From positions 868,001-932,000 of the forward strand of contig NZ_JACIJI010000001.1 in the NCBI RefSeq assembly GCF_014199335.1: a stretch of DNA of 64,000 nucleotides. The letters run 5' to 3'. The notes beneath the pieces were generated by a model, which made no database searches, was not told where the DNA came from, and saw nothing but the letters and a program-made list of their open reading frames with translations. Below, in pieces: positions 17,359 through 26,338 of the stretch; within the stretch, counting starts at the first letter, position 1; every line of letters begins with the position of its first letter. The DNA is from Stakelama sediminis (GTDB taxonomy: Bacteria > Pseudomonadota > Alphaproteobacteria > Sphingomonadales > Sphingomonadaceae). The position numbers and the translations under genes are program-made.

Positions 17359-17379
17359 GACAATGCGTCAGCAAACCCA

Positions 17380-18243
17380 TTAACGCCCTCTCAGGCCGTC
17401 GAAGACCTCGCCGAAACCCGGCTGGTTGTTATGGGCGATACCCGACCGCGCCGCTTCGATGACCAGCGGTTGCGGATGACCGTGCAGCGATGCGATGATG
17501 ATCTGCTTGACGACGTGATAGATGGCGGCATCGGCGTCGATCACCTGCTGCAACCGGTTGGCGAGCGGCGCGACGATACCATAAGCGAGCAACACGCCCA
17601 TGAAGGTGCCGACCAGCGCCGACCCGATCATTTCACCGAGAATGCTCGGCGGCTTGTCGATCGAGCCCATCGTCTTCACCACGCCCAGCACGGCCGCGAC
17701 GATACCCAGCGCCGGCAGTGCGTCGGACAGCGATTGCAGAGTGTGTTGCGGTCCCTCCACCTCATGATGGTGGGTCTTGATGGCGTTATCCATCACTTCC
17801 TCGACCGCATGAACGTCCAGCGTGCCGGAAGAGACGACGACCAGCCGCAGCGTATCGGCGATCAGGTTGACCAGCGTGTGATCCGCCAGCAACCGGGGAT
17901 ATTCGTTAAACACATCCGACGACTTCGGGTCCTCGACATGCGGTTCCAGCGCGATCGGCCCGTCGGTGCGCAGCATCTTCATCAGCTTCGACACCAGGAA
18001 AATCGTGTCGAGATAGTCCTGTTTCTTGTATTTCGGGCCTTTCATCACCTTGGCGAGGCCGCTGCCGATCGCCTTCAGTTCCTTGCCTGAATTGCCCATG
18101 ATCAGCGCGCCGACAGCGGCACCGCCGATAATCAGCATCTCGTGCGGAATCGCATGCATGACCGGGCCCAGCGCGCCGCCGGTAAAGGCAAAGCCGCCGA
18201 ACACCATGACCAGCAGGACAACAAGGCCGATTACCGGAAACAT
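17380..18243 (-). CDS. motA: Flagellar stator protein MotA
   Basis: Proton-channel half of the stator, inner membrane. 287 residues, full-length type with four membrane helices: MFPVIGLVVLLVMVFGGFAF, then PHEMLIIGGAAVGALIMGN, a cytoplasmic loop of about 110 residues with the charged positions that face FliG, then the C-terminal pair with LPALGIVAAVLGVVKTMG and GTFMGVLLAYGIVAPLAN. Follows flgL and precedes motB on the same strand. A possible FliA-type promoter is at 18293-18319. Confidence 0.96.
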   Translation of the reverse strand: MFPVIGLVVLLVMVFGGFAFTGGALGPVMHAIPHEMLIIGGAAVGALIMGNSGKELKAIGSGLAKVMKGPKYKKQDYLDTIFLVSKLMKMLRTDGPIALEPHVEDPKSSDVFNEYPRLLADHTLVNLIADTLRLVVVSSGTLDVHAVEEVMDNAIKTHHHEVEGPQHTLQSLSDALPALGIVAAVLGVVKTMGSIDKPPSILGEMIGSALVGTFMGVLLAYGIVAPLANRLQQVIDADAAIYHVVKQIIIASLHGHPQPLVIEAARSGIAHNNQPGFGEVFDGLRGR

Positions 18244-18292
18244 GCTAGTATGAATTCCCCCCGGCCGGATTTCTCCGGCTTACAAACACTCA

Positions 18293-18319
18293 TCAACCGC
18301 CGGATGCGATTGCACTTTC
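18293..18319 (-). promoter_or_regulatory. Weak candidate FliA (sigma-28) promoter of motA
   Basis: GAAAGTGC, 11 bases, GCGGTTGA, read on the minus strand, ending 50 bases before the motA ATG. Spacing is the same as at flgM, fliC and fliD in this window, and the boxes match their shared pattern (TAAAGnTT / GTCGTT) at AAAG and at four of six -10 bases. On its own this would be unconvincing. Confidence 0.35.
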
Positions 18320-18350
18320 ACCTTGGCCGATCTTGGTTACCAAATCGTTG

Positions 18351-19262
18351 TCAATTCAGATAATTGAACAACGACAGACCGGAGAGTTTCGAAAAACTCG
18401 TCTGCGTTGCCTGCAACACCGTCAGTGTCTTTTGCAGTTCGGTGATCGCCGAAGTGACATCGGTATCTTCCAGTCCGGAACGCAGCGTTTCGCGCGTCGT
18501 CGCTGTGGTGGTCATGCGGGTCGATGCCTGATCCACGCGTGCGGCGCGCGCACCGGCCACGGCCTGCGCATTGGTCACCGAATTGATCGAGGCCTGAATC
18601 CCGTCGATCGCCGTCGATGCCGGACCGCTCAGGTCACCGCCGGACCGAATCGCGGCGGCGAAATCGGTGATTGTCTTGAACATGTCGGGCGTGCTGCCGC
18701 CGTCGCCCCCAAAAACCGAGGCGCCGTTGACCGAAACCTGCACATTATCGCTGTCGCCGATCGGAATCGACGGTGCGTTTCCGCTGGAGACATAGCTCAC
18801 CGTCCCGTCCGCATTCTTCACATAGGGCGCATTGGAATCGGAGCCGCCGAACAACGGCTGACCGCGCAGGTCCGTGCTGTTGGACAGCGACACGAGTTCA
18901 TCGACGATCCCGTCCAGCGACGACGCCACGCTTTGCAACTGATCCTGAGACAGGGTGCCGCTATTGGCCTGCACCATCAGTTCATTGGCGCGTTGCAACT
19001 GGGTGTTGATGCTGCCCAGCGTCGAATCCGTCTGCGACAGGACGCCCTGTGCCAGCTTGATGTTGGCACTATAGGCAGTGTCGTTGGCGGATGCGCGCTT
19101 CAGCGTCGCCAACTGGGTCCAGGCGACACTGTCGTCGGATGCACCGGTCAGCTTCTTGCCGGTGGCAATCTGCGTCTGCAGCTTGTCCGCCTCGGCATTC
19201 AGCGACTGGATCTGGCTCGTCGAGCGATCATAAAACTGGCTTGTGGCAATCCGCATCGACAT
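18351..19262 (-). CDS. flgL: Hook-filament junction protein FlgL
   Basis: Second hook-filament junction protein, flagellin-like. 303 residues. N-terminus MRIATSQFYDRSTSQIQSLN and C-terminus with AITELQKTLTVLQATQTSFSKLSGLSLFNYL are the heptad-containing end helices of the flagellin family. ATG at 19262 overlaps the flgK stop (TGATG); a second in-frame ATG two codons on gives the more usual MRIATS beginning. Secreted by the flagellar type III system. Confidence 0.93.
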   Translation of the reverse strand: MSMRIATSQFYDRSTSQIQSLNAEADKLQTQIATGKKLTGASDDSVAWTQLATLKRASANDTAYSANIKLAQGVLSQTDSTLGSINTQLQRANELMVQANSGTLSQDQLQSVASSLDGIVDELVSLSNSTDLRGQPLFGGSDSNAPYVKNADGTVSYVSSGNAPSIPIGDSDNVQVSVNGASVFGGDGGSTPDMFKTITDFAAAIRSGGDLSGPASTAIDGIQASINSVTNAQAVAGARAARVDQASTRMTTTATTRETLRSGLEDTDVTSAITELQKTLTVLQATQTSFSKLSGLSLFNYLN

Positions 19263-20605
19263 CACCCGATATTGATCAAGGACTGAAAGGTTTCCCGCGC
19301 GACCTGAATGACGCGGCTCGACGCCTGATAGGCCTGTTGAAAGCGCATCAGGTCGACCGCCTCCTCATCCAGATTGACGCCTGAAAGCGAATCCCGCGAC
19401 GAAACCGCCTGATCGCGAATGGAAGTCTGCGCGTCGACAACCTGCTGCCGTCCGGACAGCGTGGAGCCGTTGTCGGCAATCATATTGGTCAGATTTTGTT
19501 CGAACCCGCCGCTGCTGCGGAGCGCATTAAACGCCTGAATATTACTGTTGTCGCGGGTTCCGCCGCCGGTTGCAGCAGCCGCGATCGCCTGTGGATCGTC
19601 CATCACGACGCTCAGGGCGGCGGTACCGCTTCCGGCCGCGAAAATGGGCTGGCCGGCATTGCCCGACAGATCCTGACCACCCGCCTGCACGCTATTCACG
19701 CCGTTCATGAAATCGGTCGCCATGCTCTGCAGTGCAGTGGACGCGTCGGCGATCTTCTGCGCGCTATCGACCATCCCGGCAAGCGAACCGCCGCCCGGCG
19801 TCATCGTCGAGGTCTGCCCGTTACGATGGACCGAAAAGCTTAAAACACCGGTGTTGTTATGCGCGGCGACGACGGTACCGGCAATGTTCCCTTCGACCAG
19901 CAAGGGACCGGAAGCGCCCCCGGCCCGCACCGTCGCGCGGCCCGTCGAATCGGTGCTGACGTTGATGTTCACCAACTGGCTCATCTGGTCGAGCACCTGA
20001 TCGCGCTGATCCATTAACGCCGCCTGGCCCGACGAACCCGCTTTGGAACGGCCCAGCGCATCGTTCACCGTGGCCAGAGTCGTCGACAACTGGTTCAACT
20101 GGTTGACCGACTGGGTAACGCTGGCCTTCATATCCGAAGTCGCGGTATCCAGCGCCTTGCCCGTTATCGTAAAAGCACTGGCGACGCTTTTCGCGGCCTC
20201 CAGCATGGATGCGCGCGGCGCGGTCGCGGTCGGGTCGGCGGCAACCGCCTGTACCGAGTTGAAGAATCCCGTGAGCTGATCGCTCAGCCCATTGTCGTTC
20301 AGCGCGCTGTCGATCCGCTGCAACCATGTCACGCCGCTTGACGAGCGGGACAGGTCGGAACTGGTGGTGCGCACCTCTTCCGAACGGAATTCATTGGCCT
20401 GACGATCGACGCCGTCATAACGCACGCCACTGACACTAGACGTCAGCCCGTTGATCGAACCACCGCTGGAACTGACTTCCGTCAGGTTGACTGCCCGCCG
20501 TACATAACCAGCGGTGCCCGCGTTGGAGATATTCTCCGACACGGTGGTCAGCGCGCTCTGATACGCATTGACCCCACTGGCAGCGATGGTCAGCAGGTCG
20601 CTCAT
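19262..20605 (-). CDS. flgK: Hook-filament junction protein FlgK
   Basis: First hook-filament junction protein (HAP1). 447 residues. N-terminal rod-family motif SALTTVSENISNAGTAGYVRR, and C-terminal SGVNLDEEAVDLMRFQQAYQASSRVIQVARETFQSLINIG, the classical HAP1/hook end. The start overlaps the flgJ stop (ATGA). Confidence 0.96.
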   Translation of the reverse strand: MSDLLTIAASGVNAYQSALTTVSENISNAGTAGYVRRAVNLTEVSSSGGSINGLTSSVSGVRYDGVDRQANEFRSEEVRTTSSDLSRSSSGVTWLQRIDSALNDNGLSDQLTGFFNSVQAVAADPTATAPRASMLEAAKSVASAFTITGKALDTATSDMKASVTQSVNQLNQLSTTLATVNDALGRSKAGSSGQAALMDQRDQVLDQMSQLVNINVSTDSTGRATVRAGGASGPLLVEGNIAGTVVAAHNNTGVLSFSVHRNGQTSTMTPGGGSLAGMVDSAQKIADASTALQSMATDFMNGVNSVQAGGQDLSGNAGQPIFAAGSGTAALSVVMDDPQAIAAAATGGGTRDNSNIQAFNALRSSGGFEQNLTNMIADNGSTLSGRQQVVDAQTSIRDQAVSSRDSLSGVNLDEEAVDLMRFQQAYQASSRVIQVARETFQSLINIG

Positions 20606-20967
20606 TTTGTCTTGGCCTCAGCCTGGGTTTGCGGATCGACCGTCGTTGTCGGGTCGAGCAGCGTCGGATTGCCCTTGGCCAGAAAGTCGGTCATCGCCTT
20701 GCCGATGCCCAGCGGCGTCGTCGCTGCCATGTTCTGCGCAAGCTGCTGGTCCTGCATGTCGCGAAACTGCTGGGTCGCCTTGTCGTCGAACAGCGAGTCC
20801 GCCAGCTTTGCCTGACGCATGGATTTCAGCATCATGTTGACGAAAATCGCCTCAAACTTCTGCCCCGCCTTTTTCAGGTTGGCAGCCGTCGCCAGCCGGC
20901 TGGTGTCCTGCGACACCCCCGACGGCGATGACGCCACGGCGTTGGTTGAGGTCACCGGCGTCGTCAC
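20602..20967 (-). CDS. flgJ: Rod-binding protein, FlgJ N-terminal domain only
   Basis: Rod cap/scaffold domain. 121 residues; core KKAGQKFEAIFVNMMLKSMRQAKLADSLF with AAATTPLGIG-like C-terminus. The muramidase domain of enteric FlgJ is missing, as usual in alphaproteobacteria; a separate lytic transglycosylase is at 29970-30911. GTG start overlapping the flgI stop (GTGA). Confidence 0.9.
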   Translation of the reverse strand: MTTPVTSTNAVASSPSGVSQDTSRLATAANLKKAGQKFEAIFVNMMLKSMRQAKLADSLFDDKATQQFRDMQDQQLAQNMAATTPLGIGKAMTDFLAKGNPTLLDPTTTVDPQTQAEAKTK

Positions 20968-22055
20968 AGGATCACCAGATCGGCTTTCAGCGCACCGGCT
21001 TCCTTGAGCGCCTGGAGGATCGCCACCAGATCGCTCGGCGAAGCACCGATCGCGTTCACCGCCTTCACAATGTCGGCCAGTTTCGGGCCGGGACTGAACA
21101 GGAACATCGGTCGCTTTTCCTCGTCAACGCCAACCGCGCTGTTCTGCACCACCTGCGTCTGCCCCTGACTGAAGGGCGCAGGCTGGCTGACCCGCGGCTG
21201 TTCACTGATGCGGACCGTCAGCTTGCCGTGGGTCACGGCAGCCGGCGACACACGCACCGCAGAATTAATAACGACCGTACCCGTCCGAGCGTTAACAATT
21301 ACCTTTGCAGCCGCCTCCGCAGGATCCACATCCAGATTCTCGATCTGGCTCATCAGCGTGGAGCGAACGCCCGCGCCCTGCGGCGCGTTGACCCGCACCG
21401 ATACGGCATCCAGAGCATCCGCCGCGCCCGCACCGAAGCGGCGGTTGATCGCCGTCGCCACGCGCTGTGCGGTAGTAAAATCGGCATCCGCCAGGTTGAA
21501 GGTCAGATAGGGAGAGTTTTCGAACCCCGTGTCGACCGCGCGTTCAACCGACGCACCGTCGGGAATACGGCCCGAAGACGGAATGTTGACGGTGATCTTC
21601 GATCCGTCCGCGCCTTCCGCGCCCAGACCGCCGACGACCAGATTCCCCTGCGCCATCGCGTAAATCTGGCCGTTCGCGCCCTGAAGCGGGGTGAGGATCA
21701 GGCTGCCGCCGCGCAGGCTCTTGGCCTTGCCCAGTGCCGAAACGGTCACGTCGATACGCTGTCCCGGCTTGGCAAAGGCAGGAAGATCCGCCGTAATCAT
21801 CACGGCTGCAGCATTCTTCAGGTTCGGGTTGATCCCCGCCGGAAGCTGCAGTCCCATGCGCGATGCGACGCCGCGTACCGACTGGACGGTATATTCCAGA
21901 TTGTCATCACCCGTTCCGGCCAGACCGACCACGATACCGTAGCCGACAAGCTGGTTCGAACGAACGCCCTGGAACTCGCCCAGATCCTTGATCCGGTCGG
22001 CCATGGCCGGCGTCGCGATCAGCAGGGCCGCCATCAGGGAAAGAAGAAAGCGCAT
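20964..22055 (-). CDS. flgI: Flagellar P-ring protein FlgI
   Basis: Forms the periplasmic bushing around the rod. 363 residues with a Sec signal peptide (MRFLLSLMAALLIATPAMA, cleavage after AMA) and the family opening DRIKDLGEFQGVRSNQLVGYGIVVGLAGTGDD. C-terminal FSPGPKLADIVKAVNAIGASPSDLVAILQALKEAGAL is typical. Tight operon: 19 bases after flgH, overlapping flgJ. Confidence 0.97.
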   Translation of the reverse strand: MRFLLSLMAALLIATPAMADRIKDLGEFQGVRSNQLVGYGIVVGLAGTGDDNLEYTVQSVRGVASRMGLQLPAGINPNLKNAAAVMITADLPAFAKPGQRIDVTVSALGKAKSLRGGSLILTPLQGANGQIYAMAQGNLVVGGLGAEGADGSKITVNIPSSGRIPDGASVERAVDTGFENSPYLTFNLADADFTTAQRVATAINRRFGAGAADALDAVSVRVNAPQGAGVRSTLMSQIENLDVDPAEAAAKVIVNARTGTVVINSAVRVSPAAVTHGKLTVRISEQPRVSQPAPFSQGQTQVVQNSAVGVDEEKRPMFLFSPGPKLADIVKAVNAIGASPSDLVAILQALKEAGALKADLVIL

Positions 22056-22074
22056 GGTCTTGTGTTCCGGCTCG

Positions 22075-22797
22075 TTAGAATGGGCTGATGATCTGGAAGA
22101 ACCGGCTCAGCCAGCCCTGACGGCTGGCACGGGCGACATCGCCCTTGCCGGTGTAAGCGATTTGCGCATCGGCGACGCGGGTCGACGGAATGCGATTATA
22201 CTGGTCGATATCGGCGGAACGAACGATTCCGCGGATTTCCAGCCACTCGTCGCCGCGATTGAGCGTAACCTTCTTGCGGCCCTGCACCAGCATGGTGCCG
22301 TTGGGATAAACCTGTGCGACGGTCACGGTGATCTCACCGGTCAGCGCGTTCGACTGATCGGCCGTCCCGGTACCCTTGAACCCGCGGCTGCCGCTGGCAC
22401 TCGCGTCCGTCTTGTTGAACAGGTTCAGCAGGCCGGTCGTCGGCGGCACGAGCGAAACTCCGCCGGAACTGTCGAGATTGGAACCGGCCGATTTGCTCGC
22501 GCTGGTCCGTTCGGTCAGCACGATCGTCACCGGATCGCCGACGGCAGCCGCGCGATTGCCCGAATACAGGCCTGCATAGCCGTTCGATGCCTGAAAGATG
22601 GCGCCGTTTGCGGGCGCCGCAGGTGGCGGCGACGGCAGGACAGTCGCAAATTCCGGGCTGTCGTGCTTTTTCTTCTTGCCGAAGATACCCGCATGGGCGG
22701 GCGCAGGTGCGCCGACCGTGGCGGCCAGCATCGCGCCGGCGGCCATGCCAAGGAAAATACGCGCCGTGTGGCGGCGATCAGATGTTCTGGTTGACAT
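22075..22797 (-). CDS. flgH: Flagellar L-ring protein FlgH, lacking a lipobox cysteine
   Basis: Outer-membrane ring around the rod. 240 residues. Family core is clear: LYSGNRAAAVGDPVTIVLTERTSASKSA, GEITVTVAQVYPNGTMLVQGRKKVTLNRGDEWLEIRGIVR and the end WLSRFFQIISPF. Unlike most FlgH proteins there is no cysteine in the first 40 residues; the signal peptide (about 1-36) ends with an AHA signal peptidase I site before GIFGKKKK. It should therefore be a non-lipidated outer-membrane ring subunit. Overlaps flgG by 20 bases. Confidence 0.94.
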   Translation of the reverse strand: MSTRTSDRRHTARIFLGMAAGAMLAATVGAPAPAHAGIFGKKKKHDSPEFATVLPSPPPAAPANGAIFQASNGYAGLYSGNRAAAVGDPVTIVLTERTSASKSAGSNLDSSGGVSLVPPTTGLLNLFNKTDASASGSRGFKGTGTADQSNALTGEITVTVAQVYPNGTMLVQGRKKVTLNRGDEWLEIRGIVRSADIDQYNRIPSTRVADAQIAYTGKGDVARASRQGWLSRFFQIISPF

Positions 22798-23566
22798 ATT
22801 TCAGCATCTCATCGGTGGCGGAAATCATCTTCGAATTGACTTCGTAAGCGCGCTGGGTCTCGATCATGTCGACCAGCGATTCCACGACATTGACATTGGA
22901 ACCTTCGAGCATTCCCTGACGGATCTGGCCGCGACCGTCCTGGCCGGCGATGCCCAGATTGGCGGCGCCCGAAGCGGCGGTTTCGATGAGATAGTTGTCG
23001 CCCTTGTCCTGCAGTCCGCTGGCGTTCGGGAAACTTGCAACCTGAATCTGGCCGAGCTGCTGCGGATCGGTCTGCCCCGCGACGGTTGCGGAAACCGTAC
23101 CGTCGGTGCCGACCGTGATCGAGGTCGCGCCCTCGGGAATAGTGATGCCCGGCATCACCTGATAGCCCTCCGACGTGACCAGCGTACCATCGGCAGAGCG
23201 CGTGAAATTGCCCGCACGGGTATAGCCGAGCTGGCCGCCGGGAAGCTGGACCTGAAAATAGCCATCGCCGTCCAGCGCCATGTCGAGGCTGTTGTTCGTG
23301 GTCTGGAGCGACCCCTGCGTGTCGATGCGCGACGTGCCCTGCACGCGCACACCGGTGCCGAGGTTCAGGCCGGTGGCGTAATTGGTCTCCGACGTGCTGG
23401 GCGCGCCCGGCGCGGTCACCGTCTGATAGGCCAGCGTCTCGAAATTGGCGCGGTCCTTCTTGAACCCGGTCGTGTTGACGTTGGCCAGGTTGTTCGAGAT
23501 GACCCGCATGCGCATATCCTGGGCATCCAGCCCGGTACGCGCGATATGCATTGCCGCACTACCCAT
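22778..23566 (-). CDS. flgG: Distal rod protein FlgG
   Basis: Distal rod subunit. 262 residues; N-terminal ARTGLDAQDMRMRVISNNLANVNTTGFKKDRA and C-terminal NVVESLVDMIETQRAYEVNSKMISATDEMLKYVNQNI are diagnostic. The middle shows the FlgG-type DMALDGDGYFQVQLPGG. Twelve bases follow flgF. Confidence 0.97.
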   Translation of the reverse strand: MGSAAMHIARTGLDAQDMRMRVISNNLANVNTTGFKKDRANFETLAYQTVTAPGAPSTSETNYATGLNLGTGVRVQGTSRIDTQGSLQTTNNSLDMALDGDGYFQVQLPGGQLGYTRAGNFTRSADGTLVTSEGYQVMPGITIPEGATSITVGTDGTVSATVAGQTDPQQLGQIQVASFPNASGLQDKGDNYLIETAASGAANLGIAGQDGRGQIRQGMLEGSNVNVVESLVDMIETQRAYEVNSKMISATDEMLKYVNQNI

Positions 23567-23578
23567 GATTCAGTTCCT

Positions 23579-24325
23579 TCAGCTCGGCAGACGCATCACC
23601 GATGCGCCGCTCTCATCCATTTTCTTTGCATCGCGGAGCAGGTTCGCCTGCACCTCGTAGCTGCGCTGGTTTTCAATCATGTCGACCAGCGACTGGGTCA
23701 GGTTGACGTTCGACTGTTCCAGCGAACCCGACACGACCCTGCCGTCCATATTCTGGGGCAGAACCCCGCCGCCTTTGACGTGCAGCAGGTTGTCGGTACC
23801 TTTTACGGTGTCGCTGCCTTCCGCATTGGCCAGCTTGATCTGGCCGATGACCTGCGGCGCGGCGCCGGGCTGGCCGCCCAGCGGCTCGATCGAAATCGTG
23901 CCGTCATCGGCGATCATGATCTTCTTGTACGGGGGCACGGTGATGGGGCCCCCCGACCCCATCACCGGGAAACCGTCGCCGGTTTCCAATACACCCGAAT
24001 CCGCGACCTTCAGGTCGCCGCGACGGGTATAGGCTTCTGTACCATCGGTTGCCTGGACCGCGATCCAGCTATCGTCGGCGACCGCCACGTCGAGCGGGCG
24101 ACCGGTCGATTCCATGGTACCGGCGGAACGATCCATATCGACAACTTCGCCATCGGTGGGCTGACGTGAATCGAACCCGTCGCCCTGTACCATCATCCGG
24201 TCGAAATTGATCCGGTCGGCGCGATAGCCGATGGTCGATGCGTTGGCGATGTTGTTGGCGATCGCTGCCTGCGCGGCCATCTGGCTCTTCAGCCCTGACA
24301 TCGCGGTGTAGATCAGCCGGTCCAT
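23579..24325 (-). CDS. flgF: Proximal rod protein FlgF
   Basis: Proximal rod subunit. 248 residues: MDRLIYTAMSGLKSQMAAQAAIANNIANASTIGYRAD at the N-terminus, DVAVADDSWIAVQATDGTEAYTRRGDLKV in the core and VDMIENQRSYEVQANLLRDAKKMDE at the end. The MDRLIYTA opening and length distinguish it from FlgG. Confidence 0.95.
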   Translation of the reverse strand: MDRLIYTAMSGLKSQMAAQAAIANNIANASTIGYRADRINFDRMMVQGDGFDSRQPTDGEVVDMDRSAGTMESTGRPLDVAVADDSWIAVQATDGTEAYTRRGDLKVADSGVLETGDGFPVMGSGGPITVPPYKKIMIADDGTISIEPLGGQPGAAPQVIGQIKLANAEGSDTVKGTDNLLHVKGGGVLPQNMDGRVVSGSLEQSNVNLTQSLVDMIENQRSYEVQANLLRDAKKMDESGASVMRLPS

Positions 24326-24350
24326 GGTCGTTCCCCCCTCAGTTCAACGC

Positions 24351-25622
24351 TTAGCTGCGCAGGTTGAAGATGGTCTGCGAAATCTGGTTGGAGGTATCGA
24401 GCGCCTTGGCATTCGCCTGGAAGTTGCGCTGCGCCGCAATCAGATTGACCAGTTCTTCGGTAATGTCGACGTTCGAGCCCTCGATCATCCCCGACGACAG
24501 CGAACCGAACCCCTTGGTATTGGCCGAACCCAGCGTCGGGCTGCCCGACACGCCGGTCGAAGCCCAATAGCCGTTACCCAACTGGCGAAGTCCCTTGGGG
24601 TTGGAGAAGTTGGCCAGCGCCACCTGCCCCAGCGCCTGAGTATCGCCGTTCGAGAAGCTCGCCACGACCATGCCCTTGTCATTGACGGTCACGCCCTGAA
24701 GCTGGCCGACGGCCTGACCATCCTGGGTGCGGCTGGCGACGTTGAAAGGCGAAGCAAGCTGCGTGCTCGATGCGAGATCGAGCGAAATGCCCTGCGCCGC
24801 GCTGGAGCTGCCCGGCGTAAACGGATCAAAGCTGGTTGCGGTGGTCGGCGACGTCAGCGCACCGGACGAATCGAATGTCATCGTCACCGGGCTGCTGCCG
24901 CCGGTCGGCGTCAGTTCGGTGTCGCCGACATAGTTGTACACGTCCCAGGTGCTGGTGCTGGTCGGATCGGTGGTGTCCGCCGCCGTTTTGCGCACGAAAT
25001 AGCTTGTCATCGTCAGCGGGTTGCCGTTCGAATCGTAGATCGTGGTCGCCGTCGACTGGTTATAGGTCGTCGGATCGAACCGGTCGAAACTGCCGCTCGG
25101 CATCGTGCTGTTGGAATTCAGGTTGACGCCCAGCGCGACGTTGCTCGTCGCGGTGGCCGTACCGCTGGTTTCCGGCAGGCGCAGGTTGACCGTCTGATCG
25201 AGACCGGTGGCAACCACCGCGCCGCTGCCGTCAACCGGGTAAACCTGAAGATTACTACCATTGGAATCGACGACATAGCGATTGGCATCGACCTGAAAGC
25301 TGCCGGCGCGGGTAAAGTTGACCTGCGTACCGTCGGCATTGGGTTTGACTGCGAAGAAGCCATCGCCGGTGATCGCGAGATCAAGCGCGGAGCTGGACTG
25401 CTTCATCGACCCCTGACCGAAATCCTGGGTGATCGACTTGGTAACCGTTCCCGAGCCGATCATCTTGGTCGGGCTGGTCGACAGGCTGGATGCCATCACG
25501 TCCGCGAAAGACGCATCCGACTTCTTGAACCCGTTGGTCGAAACGTTGGCCAGGTTGTTCGAAATCACCGACATATCGGTCTGCGACGCCTGAAGGCCGC
25601 TGAGCGAAGTGTAGAAAGACAT
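24351..25622 (-). CDS. flgE: Flagellar hook protein FlgE
   Basis: Hook subunit. 423 residues: MSFYTSLSGLQASQTDMSVISNNLANVSTNGFKKSDASFADV, a long Ser/Thr/Asn-rich central part, and EGSNVDITEELVNLIAAQRNFQANAKALDTSNQISQTIFNL at the end (both split motifs of the rod/hook family). Follows flgD by 23 bases. Confidence 0.97.
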   Translation of the reverse strand: MSFYTSLSGLQASQTDMSVISNNLANVSTNGFKKSDASFADVMASSLSTSPTKMIGSGTVTKSITQDFGQGSMKQSSSALDLAITGDGFFAVKPNADGTQVNFTRAGSFQVDANRYVVDSNGSNLQVYPVDGSGAVVATGLDQTVNLRLPETSGTATATSNVALGVNLNSNSTMPSGSFDRFDPTTYNQSTATTIYDSNGNPLTMTSYFVRKTAADTTDPTSTSTWDVYNYVGDTELTPTGGSSPVTMTFDSSGALTSPTTATSFDPFTPGSSSAAQGISLDLASSTQLASPFNVASRTQDGQAVGQLQGVTVNDKGMVVASFSNGDTQALGQVALANFSNPKGLRQLGNGYWASTGVSGSPTLGSANTKGFGSLSSGMIEGSNVDITEELVNLIAAQRNFQANAKALDTSNQISQTIFNLRS

Positions 25623-25645
25623 TTTCAGTATACTCCAGTCAAAAC

Positions 25646-26335
25646 TCAGCCGACGCTGCGGACGGCGGAAGAAGGCACCTGACCGATGCCGGGAAGGGTG
25701 AGGACGGGGTCGCCGTCGGTGGTCATCTGCACCGATGTTACGGGCGCCCAGACCAGGGGTTGCGCATCCACCTTGTCGGTGCCGTTTTCGGCCGACGCGG
25801 TGATCGTGAATGGCCCCGAACCTGCAGCATCGCCGCTGTCGGTCGATCCGTCCCAGACGAAATTGACGGTGCCCGCCGATTGCGGACCCAGCGACACCGT
25901 GCGCAGCGTCGCGCCATTGGCGTTCTGGATCGTTACCTTGACGTCGGTGGCGTCACTGGAAAGGTCGACCGCCGCCTGCAACGTGCCGTCGGTATTGGGA
26001 TAGGCGACACTGCCTTCGGTCAGCACATTCTTGCCGACCCAGGACATCGCGTCGCTGGTGCTGGTCGCGCCCAGCTTGGCGGCGATCGCCTTCAGCGTCG
26101 AATTCATCTCCGTCTGACCCGAAAGGGTGGAGAACTGCGCCATCTGCGACACCATCTGGGTGTTGTCGACCGGATTGAACGGATCCTGATTCTGCAACTG
26201 CGCCGTCATCAGCTTCAGGAAATCCGCCTGATCGAGCGTGGTCTTTCCCGTCGTGTTGGACGTGCTCTGCGCGGTCGAGCTGTTGGTAATGCCCAGGCTC
26301 GTCAGCGTTGAATCAAAGGAAGAGGTGGTCGTCAT
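25646..26335 (-). CDS. flgD: Hook cap / hook assembly protein FlgD
   Basis: Scaffold that caps the growing hook. 229 residues; the conserved LDQADFLKLMTAQLQNQDPFNPVDNTQMVSQMAQFSTLSGQ is at about 34-75, and the C-terminal FlgD Ig-like/tudor region (VKVTIQNANGATLRTVSLGPQSAGTVNFVWDG) follows. Three bases lie between flgC and flgD. Confidence 0.96.
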   Translation of the reverse strand: MTTTSSFDSTLTSLGITNSSTAQSTSNTTGKTTLDQADFLKLMTAQLQNQDPFNPVDNTQMVSQMAQFSTLSGQTEMNSTLKAIAAKLGATSTSDAMSWVGKNVLTEGSVAYPNTDGTLQAAVDLSSDATDVKVTIQNANGATLRTVSLGPQSAGTVNFVWDGSTDSGDAAGSGPFTITASAENGTDKVDAQPLVWAPVTSVQMTTDGDPVLTLPGIGQVPSSAVRSVG

Positions 26336-26338
26336 ACC

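Noticed and set aside
18244..18350. Sigma-54 element for motA
   Set aside because: No GG/GC pair at the required distance on the minus strand; only the weak FliA-like site remains.
19150..19175. TTGCCGGTGGCAA in flgL
   Set aside because: Half-sites are in the opposite order and spacing from the CGGCAA-N4-TTGCCG motif; explained by the FlgL codons.
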